DNA from: Chromera velia
Taxonomy: Eukaryota > Sar > Chromeraceae
Length of the DNA stretch: 28,666 bases
Direction of reading: 5' to 3'
Assembly (NCBI GenBank): GCA_018398765.1
Contig: JAHBMJ010000517.1
Span: forward strand, 17,501-46,166
Positions 18,518-25,844 of this stretch are shown in pieces. Made by a program: the position numbers and the translations under genes. Position 1 is the stretch's first letter, and each line of letters starts with the position of its first letter. The notes under the pieces are model-generated. The model was not told the origin of the DNA. It saw nothing but the letters and a program-made list of their open reading frames with translations, and did not search any database.

Positions 18518-18633
18518 GTAGGTACTCGATCATTCATGCATTTCGTTTCTGCTCTTCATTAGTAAGAAAACAGCCATCTCCTAGCTGAGCCATCCCCCTG
18601 TCCGTTCCACCCCATGCATACATTCCTGCTCAT

Positions 18634-19030
18634 CTACCTAAGTTCCCCTTCTTGACTCGGGTGGCTCTTTTGACTTCCCTCCTCTTCCTCTTGACGCAAC
18701 TCCTCTGTCGACTTGTCAGCCTCAATTCTCTCATCGCCACACAGGGCGGCAAACAAAAAAGCCCCCACAGCGTAATGTACAGCAAAGAGGAGCATCACGA
18801 TTTTCCATCGATTCTTTTCACCCTCAGCAGGGTCCTCCCACCATGTCTCCGCAACATCCAGTAATTTACCCGAAATGGGTACTGCCAGCAGTCCCGCAAA
18901 AATCGCGGCTGTGTTCCCCAATGAGAACACAAACCCCGCGTTCTGGGGTGCAACGTCCACTTGCAGTACAGACACACCCCCTAATGACAGCGCCGACAGA
19001 CCCGTCCCAATCCCCACTACGAACTTCTCC
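18634..19030 (-). CDS. MFS transporter (SLC17/anion-transporter-like), C-terminal exon
   Basis: Minus-strand exon of about 131 residues starting after an acceptor-like ...GGATGTGAG and ending TAG/TAA-type stop at 18634. It holds three hydrophobic helices: VGIGTGLSALSLGGVSVLQV, then GFVFSLGNTAAIFAGLLAVP, then WKIVMLLFAVHYAVGAFLFA. The DVAPQNAGFVFSLGNT segment resembles the D-x-A-P-x-x-A-G signature near helix 10 of SLC17 (sialin, vesicular glutamate and plastid phosphate) transporters. A hydrophilic Glu-rich tail follows. Such proteins have about 12 helices, so nine are missing: either in exons I could not find or truly lost. Just upstream, in another frame, GPAVFL (about 19063-19080) resembles the preceding helix, which hints at a frameshift. 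Substrate cannot be predicted. Confidence 0.6.
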
Positions 19031-19180
19031 CTCACATCCAGTACAGCCAACATCGATCAAGAATACAGCAGGTCCAATCATCGATCCTGATGCATGTCTT
19101 TTTCCCTTTGACTTCAGTACAGATGCGTAATTCCCTCTTCGTGATCTTGAAAGTTCTGGATACAGCAGGTGAGTGCCTCC

Positions 19181-19693
19181 TCATGCGTTTCTCTGGACGA
19201 TCCCGAAGACCTCCATGGCCTTGTGCAGAATCTTGTCAGAGTCGTAAACCTGCAACACCACAAAAAGGTGTACTGGCCATGCAAGCACCGCTCTGGGTCA
19301 CATGAAAGGAAAGGAGAGACATTTAAGCAGAGCAGGAAAGACGTGAATTCAGCGGCCACGCAAAGGAGTGGAGCGGAGTGTAGCAGCTTCAGTTCCTGTC
19401 ACCTGCAGAGAGGGAAGCAAAGAAACGCAAAAACAACACACAGCAAAAGGAGAGGGACACGCAGAAAAAGGGAAGCTGCCGTGAGTGGACTCGTATCTCC
19501 CTCTTCCACGAATTGATTCCATCTTCCACAGTACCCATGATTCAAGGATGATTGAATGCAAAGCGGGCCTTTCCCCATCTGCGTCACTGAGCTTTTTGAG
19601 GGTCTCTGCCCAAGCCCCGATCCCAGAAGAGGCACATACGTAGCTCGACAGCCTGATTGCACATTTGTCGACATTCGGCCCTAACTTGGTGAA
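19181..19693 (-). CDS. Two phase-compatible 3' exons of an unrecognised gene
   Basis: Minus-strand exon 19693-19535 (159 nt) has acceptor CCACCCAG and donor GG/GTACTG and encodes 53 residues (FTKLGPNVDKCAIRLSS ... LHSIILESW). Exon 19249-19181 has a strong acceptor (TTTTTGTGGTGTTGCAG) and encodes 22 residues (VYDSDKILHKAMEVF ...) then TGA. Both are phase 0 and join without a stop. A competing acceptor (CTCTCTGCAG near 19402) would give a different short end. The residues look like a folded helical domain, but I recognise no family. The 5' exons are not found; the upstream minus-strand gene at 20167-21752 could be part of the same unit. Confidence 0.4.
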
Positions 19694-20166
19694 CTGGGTG
19701 GGTCAATTGGGGTTGCCTGATGGCACAGGCACAGGGGACACTCGCTAGGAGGGGCTTACACCTTAACGCCCAGACACCCACCTGTTCACGAGAAAAGCTT
19801 TATGCTGTCTGCAACACGAAGCCAACTACCCTTTCTCTCATTTCCTTCGTCGAAGGCAGGGAAGATAAACTTGAAAACAGGAAGACACTAACCAGCTGCA
19901 TCATGGGGGCATCGAATGGGCTCGAGACTCTATCTCGTCTCGTCGCGTGAGCAGAGCAGGGCTCCCCACGAATTGGGAATTCAAATCTACTCAAAGGCTC
20001 CCGTGCAGCATTGCTATATTCTTTTCTCCTCCCCCCCCCTCTTCGTTCTCTTCTCTCCAGTGGTACCTCTCCTTGACTCAGCCCCTCCATTCTTTTTCTT
20101 TTCGTCGTCTCCTTTTCTCCCCTTCCCTCCCCTCCGCCCCCTTCCCACGCGGCCGCTTCATCAAGA

Positions 20167-21752
20167 TCATTGACGCCCGTCTGTGAAGAGCCGCCTCGTC
20201 GAGTCGTCGATCTGCTCTCCACGGGTGCTACACTCCGCTCCACACGGCCACTCAAAGATAGAGGCATAGGCAATAGATCGGATAATAAAGAAGTGCTGAA
20301 TAGTAGGTGCAAGCATGACCAACCTCTGGGTCGTATTCTTCGTATTCTTCCTGTTCTGTCTTCACTCTTTTCCCCGTTGTACTCCCCCAGGTGTACTTGT
20401 TGTAGCTCTGGGCCTTCAGATCGTACTCATCCTGCATCAATTTCAAATATGGACACTGATGAATGACAGGCTTTGCTTCAAAGACTTTCAACACAAGAAA
20501 GAATTGATTAAGGAAAGTAGAGGAAATTTAAACTAACAATATTCGAAAAGACTGCAGAAGTTTTGTGTTCAGTGGAGCACCGGATTCCCGTTTTTCTGGC
20601 GGAAAAATTGGTGAAAAATAGGTATCTGGACTGAAACAAAGGTGGGGAGGAAAACGTTTCATTCGTTGGTTTGCTTTTTTCGTATGAAAGTGCACTCAGT
20701 GAAGGAGTGCTTGCAGGAGATAGGTCAAAGACATAGAAGACTGACCTCAAGATCCGTCTTTGGTCCAGGGAAACGAGCCAGCGGTGTTGTTTGGACTTGT
20801 TGTTTGGACTGCGCCACAAGTCTCCTCTCTCTTTCCTCCTTCAAGAACCGCCTGATAGGAGACGAGAACATCTCTCTCAGTCGTCTGTCTGTTGAGTTTC
20901 CCAAAGGAGACCTGCCCAGGATAGCGCCGTTGGGACGAAGGGCAACAAACCCAACCTCGGGAAAGAGTGCATCTGTTTTTGGCTGTGTCTGTGGCGGGGT
21001 GGGAGTGGGGGTGGGATGCCTAGAGAGGGCGCAGGCGGAGCGGGAAGCGCGGGTGGGGGAGACAGGGTGGAGTTGGACGGTTGTTCAGCTGTCACAGTTG
21101 CTTCTTCTTCTTCTCCTTTCTCACTTTCTTCGATCGTCACAATGCTCATTGCACACGAACCTGCGGGTGAGGGGGGGATCTGCTGTGCACCTGCGCTACC
21201 GGTAGATGACAGCGACACAGGTAGGCTACTCGTCTCCGGCCCTGGAGACGTGAACAGCGGCAGGGGCTGTGCGGGCTGAGGAGAGTGTCCCAGGAGGCAA
21301 GAGGCCGAGCCTTTTGCCTGCCCCATTCTGTGTGCGAGCATGCCGACGGAATTGTCTTTGCAAACGCCCCCATCACTGCTGGCAACCCCAAACGCTCCGC
21401 CCCCAAAGCCGTTCCCCGGTGGAAGAGTGGGTGACGGATGCGGTCGGCAAAGGTGTGAGGGGGGACGCACAGTTACGTGTCGGACGGGATTGGGGGGGAT
21501 GAAAGGCCGTCGCCACACGGGGGCAGGAGCAGGGGCAGACTGAGATTGGGAGGGCAGGTTCAACTCTTTCCGTATCTGAGCCTTCATTTCTTCTCGCGCG
21601 AAGTTCTTCTGTCTCTCCTCTTCGTCCCTTCGTAGCTGGGGACCGAGAATGTTTGTTATCACCCTGTGTGCCACCCCCTTCTTGATGGAAGGAGGGGCCG
21701 AGAGTCTTCCTGTAGCCTCTCTCTCACTACCCGGGCTTCTGTCCCTGTTCTC
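20167..21752 (-). CDS. Pro-rich, charged hypothetical protein, 4-exon model (5' partial)
   Basis: Minus-strand exons 21752-20956, 20851-20746, 20431-20324 and 20250-20167, total 1095 nt, exactly 365 codons with the TGA at 20169-20167. Acceptors are TTTTGTGCAG, CTCCTATCAG, TTGATGCAG and CTATCTTTGAG; donors are GAG/GTTGGG, GAG/GTCAGT and GAG/GTTGGT. The first junction splits an Arg codon (AG/G) correctly. The protein starts with a basic/acidic helix (RRDEEERQKNFAREEMKAQ), continues with a long Pro/Ser/Ala-rich linker, and ends with Tyr/Glu-rich segments (QSYNKYTWGS, EQEEYEEYDPE). No known domain, signal or membrane segment was recognised. The start lies upstream of 21752; a possible 31-nt exon near 21790-21820 fits in phase but is unproven. 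Confidence 0.5.
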
Positions 21753-23400
21753 CTGCACAAAACATGCAAGCGGACGCAAGTACCAGGCAGTTGGTCAACG
21801 AATTGTCCCAGGTTCTGTATGTAGGAGGAAGATGAAAGACGGTGTGGGAAATGATCGAGCAAGAAGGGCTTCCTTGGAGTACTCTATACTTGAGAATCAC
21901 GCTTCAGTCTATGTGAGGTGTGGACAAGAAACAACAAAAGAATGACAGCAGGGTTGAAACGACAGGCAAGGTGCAAAAGGATCCGGATTAAGCGAGCAGG
22001 GAAAACGTACAGAAAGAGGAAGCGCTCGAGATGGAGGACAGTCGGAAATGGCATGCACATGAAAAGACACAACCCTAGCTGGCTTAATTTGTATGTTCAG
22101 TCTGACCATTGCGATGCTTGAGGTTGCACTGCACTCTGGCAACGGCGTGTCCCGTCAATTGGCCCTTTGCCTTCTTTCTGTGCCGCTTCCACGCACTTGC
22201 CAGAAAGAAGATCTGGGAGGAGGCTTCTATACAGGTTCCTTGTCAGAGGGAAGCGGGCTCTTGAGGCTTTTCACTGTCCTGTTCCTACTCGAGAAGGCGT
22301 CTAATGTATCAATACGGAGGTATGATCGATCCAGCTCTGTACGAAAGTATATATACGCGAAGCGTATATATGTGCCAGCTACCAAAGGCAAAAGAGTAAA
22401 AGTCAGTTCTGCTTCGATCTGTTTTCTATTTGCAAGCTAGCCGGCCCATAAAGATGGCACCCATGCAATTTTGTGATCGACCGCCGTCATGCAATCTGCC
22501 TGATGAATCGATCTGTATTGACAATTAATTCGTTTTTGATGATTGAGGGTTTTTTCATGCATGCCGCGTTCCCATATATCGTTTTTTAATTTTTTTGTAC
22601 GTGAATGAATAAAAAAATTAAGGTTGTGAGGTGGTATATATAGGAACACGAGGGTGGGCGGCGGCACTGGGCGCGCACTGCGCGCCGACGTATCGTGGTG
22701 GGTACGTGCGAGTCCGGCGTCGAAAGGGGGGCACAAACAAAACCTTTATTATCCTTTGATCGGGGACGGGTCGTAAACAGCGCATGCTGGGATGCTTTTT
22801 CACGTTCCTTTTTTTGTAATATAACTACACTCAGAGAGTCGGGGAACGCACCAAGCATTCACTCTGCATAACAATAATTGCCGTGCAGTAAGCAGATTGA
22901 ATCATACGACTCAAGTCAAGTTGAGTTTTAAAAGATCGAAAATGTCATTCAAAAAGCTTCAGAAGATACATACACAGGCCGTCTTATAGAGAGATTTTTA
23001 TGTGTCGCTTAATTAGTTAGTCCTGAATAGCAACTATGTGCGTACGAATTAACGGAGGCTTAGTACAGTAAGATTTAGATATGATTTAGACCTAAAATAT
23101 AAATTTCTGCACAGGTGGTTCCCACGCAGTCAGATCTAGACGCGAGTGTAGTTGCTTTGGGGGACAGCTCAGCTTTGCTGAGATCAGCCAAGAGGCCCTA
23201 AGATCACACGCACTCGCATATCATAGCTCTCCATCCTCCAGCTCCATTTTTTGGGGGGGGGATCGATATCCCCAAAAATTATGACAGAAAGACTTAGTGT
23301 TAGCTTTCGCGCATGTTAGCGCATGTGTGTATTAAAATAATCAGCTATAATCGTCATGTACAGGCATGAACCACAGTATCCGCAAGACTTCCTCAGGCTC
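21753..23400. other. Intergenic with short structured motifs, no gene supported
   Basis: A plus-strand frame at 22093-22440 (115 codons) has no recognisable features and I do not call it. Notable are a perfect 10-bp stem at 22349-22371, a GC hairpin GGCGCGC/GCGCGCC at 22670-22686, T-runs near 22582-22600, and GATTGAGGGTTTT..TCATGCA at 22541-22561, which recurs at 25497. A G-run (9 G) is at about 23253. Confidence 0.5.
22349..22371. repeat. Perfect 10-bp hairpin with GAA loop
   Basis: ATATATACGC, loop GAA, GCGTATATAT. The stem could extend by a G-T pair. It is perfect over all ten pairs and surrounded by unremarkable sequence. Confidence 0.7.
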
Positions 23401-23414
23401 CGCCGTTCTCTACG

Positions 23415-23490
23415 GCATGCATGCAGCTCAATCGGTAGAGCATTGCATTCACATGTGCGTGATCTCGGGTTCGATTCCTACCATAACAAC
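23415..23490 (+). tRNA. Decayed tRNA-like sequence with Pol III boxes A and B
   Basis: The D-arm is intact: GCTC, loop AATCGGTA, GAGC (box A-like CAGCTCAATCGG at 23424-23435). GGTTCGATTCC at 23468-23478 is a perfect box B/T-loop. A TTTT Pol III terminator follows at 23491-23494. The acceptor stem, anticodon stem and outer T-stem pairs do not close, so this is a tRNA pseudogene or the head of a tRNA-derived SINE, not a working tRNA. In the standard register the anticodon would read CAC (Val), a weak call. Confidence 0.5.
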
Positions 23491-23562
23491 TTTTCTCGCC
23501 ATATGCAACTACTTATACGCCCTTCGAGGTACTCATGTACCCAACTGGTTGGATATATAGCC

Positions 23563-24131
23563 CCGGAGGGCGGAGCGAGGCTTCAAACATGTTCGCACAA
23601 AGCTCTCCACCCAGGAGACACTTAATCCCCCGCGACTTCTTTCCTCCGATACCTGAGGTGACACTCGCGTGTGTGTACATACAAGCCCTAGCATGCCCTC
23701 ACAACTGCGTACAGTAGCCCCTGCCTGGGTTGCATACCGACGCATGCATAGCCTCACAGAGGGCGGAGTTAAAATTCATTCATGCCCTCCGGGTACCTCC
23801 GGGGCCTTTGGAGTTACGAGCGGAGTGAGCGGCTGTATAATCGTCTTACTATGTACGTGACAGTTACAGAGCCGCTCGCTCCGCTCACAACTCCAAAGGC
23901 CCCGGAAGGCATGAATGAATTACAGTTTCACCCTCCGCGGGGCCATGTATACACATGCATCGCCAGGGGCCGCTGCGTCAAGTTGTGAGGGCATGCCGGG
24001 GCCTGTGAGCCCGCATGAGCCCGCACGAGCGTCGCCTTAGGTTGTCGGAGGAAAGGGGTCGCGGGGGATTAAGTGCCCCCCGGGGGGAAAGCTCCGTGCA
24101 AACATATTTCAAGCCTCGCTCCGCCCTCCGG
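23563..24131. repeat. 569-bp long inverted repeat (foldback), ~270-bp arms
   Basis: Arms start and end with CCGGAGGGCGGAGCGAGG (23563-23580) and its exact complement (24114-24131). They stay alignable to the centre near 23847: CACTTAATCCCCCGCGAC with GTCGCGGGGGATTAAGTG, CATGCCCTCACAACT with AGTTGTGAGGGCATG, and GGGGCCTTTGGAGTT with AACTCCAAAGGCCCC. The central spacer is about 25-30 nt. Arm identity is roughly three quarters by eye. It resembles a foldback/MITE element; clear target duplications were not seen. A transcript would form a long imperfect hairpin. Confidence 0.88.
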
Positions 24132-24779
24132 AGCCATCATAATGCCGTGGCCCCCGGCCATGGTATCTGTTAAGGCTATTAGCTGCACCTATGGAAAAAA
24201 AAAAGTCGAATTACCAATAAATCAGGTTACATTTGCCTTTCGGGACCCGCGCTTTCTGGCAACTGTACAGCATGTGTATGGCGAACATACGTCTAACCTT
24301 GATGTATCGGTATATATGCAAAAATACACATGGAGGGGAATTGTACGTAGATTTGATCATCTATATAGTTTTCAAGGAAGGCGATAAAACATACCATCTA
24401 AGTGAAGCTGTTCTAAATTGCTCCATTGTTTGACTATGCTACCAAGCTCAGTAGCAAGTTAAGATATGCCGCCTTACAGAGTCAGGAGTGGGCCGTACCA
24501 CGACTGAGTACGCTTGACAAAGAGGAAAAACGGTTAATTTGATCTGCAAGAACCTCTTTTTGCCCGTCTTCTTTCTCTCTACTTGGCCCCTCTTGTTGTT
24601 CTTCAGCACCTGGTTTCTTAACTTTCTTCTACCTCCACTTGAGGATTTGGGATATAAAATACTATCTATATATAGTGTGTGTCACTGTGGATGCTATAGT
24701 ATTCGCTTTGAAATGTTGTGGAAAGGCTTACCGCGTATGGGTCCAGTGCTTGGTGAGTTCAAGAGGGAGAGATATGAAC

Positions 24780-25030
24780 AGAAGCCGTTTGGGCCTGTGA
24801 ATAAAGCTAGGTAAGCAAGTGTGTGAACACTGTCAGAAGCCGTTTGGGCGTGTGGGTGAATGTTTGGGCGTGCGGGTGCATGGAGAAAGAGGGGTATGAA
24901 AAGGAAGTATGTGCAGTAACAGAATCCGCTTAGGCCTGCAGGTGGATGAATGAAGAGAGACGGAGAGAGCGAGCGTGTTTATGAGTATGTATGAGTTTGT
25001 GAATAGAAGCTGTTTGGGCGTGCGGGCAAG
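24780..25030 (+). repeat. Degenerate repeats of GAAGCCGTTTGGGCGTG
   Basis: 'gaagccgtttgggcctgtg', 'gaagccgtttgggcgtgtgg', 'atgtttgggcgtgcggg', 'gaatccgcttaggcctgcag' and 'gaagctgtttgggcgtgcgg' occur at irregular spacing within about 250 bp. Confidence 0.7.
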
Positions 25031-25534
25031 AGATAATAGAAAGCGTATATAATGTTTGGCTACTCCATATACTACTATGCGACTACTAGAATGGCCAAAA
25101 TATAAATGAAAGTAAATGAAAGAAACATTACAGCATGTGTGTCTGTATGTAAAAGACTTCTATATTGACTCCATAAATAGAAAATAAAAATGTAAGTAGA
25201 TTTAAGTGCGGAGCACTCTGATTTTTTTTTTTTAAAGCAAAAATAAGTTGTTAAAGATTTATCAGTAATGTATTGCTGCGGTTACAATTTCATTTTCTCT
25301 TTCACATTTATTCACGTCAACACCATATGTTAGCGAAGTCCTTGTACGTCATTAATTTTCTTATTAGCAAACGTATTTAATAGCAGAGCTCTTCTTATTT
25401 CTTCTTCTCAACCGTCTTGAAGCCTGTCCAGCCGTCTCCAGCCCTTTACGGCATTTACAGATACCGCAGCTACGCTTTTGTGCAGCTAACAACCGTGATT
25501 GAGGGTTTTGTCATGCACCATATATTAAGGGACT

Positions 25535-25720
25535 TTCGCGCATCCCTATGGGCGCGTCAGATTTCAAAAATCTGAATGGCGTCAGATTTCCCATATATTA
25601 ATATGGGAAGGGGAACCTGTTGCATGCATGTACTACGATCATGGATGCACCTCTTAGTGCTCTCACCATGCTCTCACCCTATCTCACCCCTGGGGGCCAC
25701 GGCATGTCCCGTAGGGACAT
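25535..25720. repeat. Cluster of short perfect hairpins
   Basis: CAGATTT-CAA-AAATCTG (25558-25574), CCCATAT-ATTA-ATATGGG (25590-25607) and ATGTCCC-GTA-GGGACAT (25704-25720) are each perfect 7-bp stems. A weaker one lies around CATCCCTATGGGCG (about 25540). GCGTCAGATTTC occurs twice (about 25554 and 25579). Confidence 0.7.
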
Positions 25721-25788
25721 TATAATATAGGATGTCGGCCGGCGCGGGTCCGCGTTCGAAGAGCGCCGCCGCGCGGCTTCAATTTCTC

Positions 25789-25797
25789 GCATGCATG
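25789..25797 (+). promoter_or_regulatory. TGCATGC-type motif upstream of LRR paralogue 2
   Basis: GCATGCATG, about 320 bp before the ATG; a comparable ATGCATG lies at 7527-7533, about 350 bp before the ATG of paralogue 1. TGCATGC is a known ApiAP2 recognition motif in apicomplexan promoters. Function here is inference. Confidence 0.3.
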
Positions 25798-25844
25798 TGT
25801 CTGACAGATGGAGTCAGGGACGCAGGGAACTGATTATTAATAAT

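Larger units (their letters stand above)
24132..25844. other. Mostly AT-rich intergenic, no gene supported
   Basis: Holds a 10-A run near 24193, small frames at 24073-24387 and 24539-24814 without recognisable features (the second starts with a hydrophobic stretch), a weak tandem repeat (24780-25030) and a hairpin cluster (25535-25720). TGCATGCATG occurs at 25621-25630 and GCATGCATG at 25789-25797, ahead of the second LRR gene. Confidence 0.5.

Noticed and set aside
19367-20242. 18-bp inverted match GTGGAGCGGAGTGTAGCA between 19367 and about 20226
   Set aside because: Short, with only patchy flanking similarity; not enough to call an inverted repeat or duplicated exon.
21016-21543. Plus-strand open frames opposite the Pro-rich exon
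   Set aside because: The minus-strand exon has matching splice signals and phase on both sides; the plus frames do not.
22093-22440. 115-codon plus-strand frame
   Set aside because: No recognisable motif and no splice or promoter support; it ends just after a perfect hairpin.
23415-23490. Functional tRNA-Val
   Set aside because: D-arm and T-loop are good but acceptor, anticodon and outer T-stem pairs fail, so only a tRNA-like relic is claimed.
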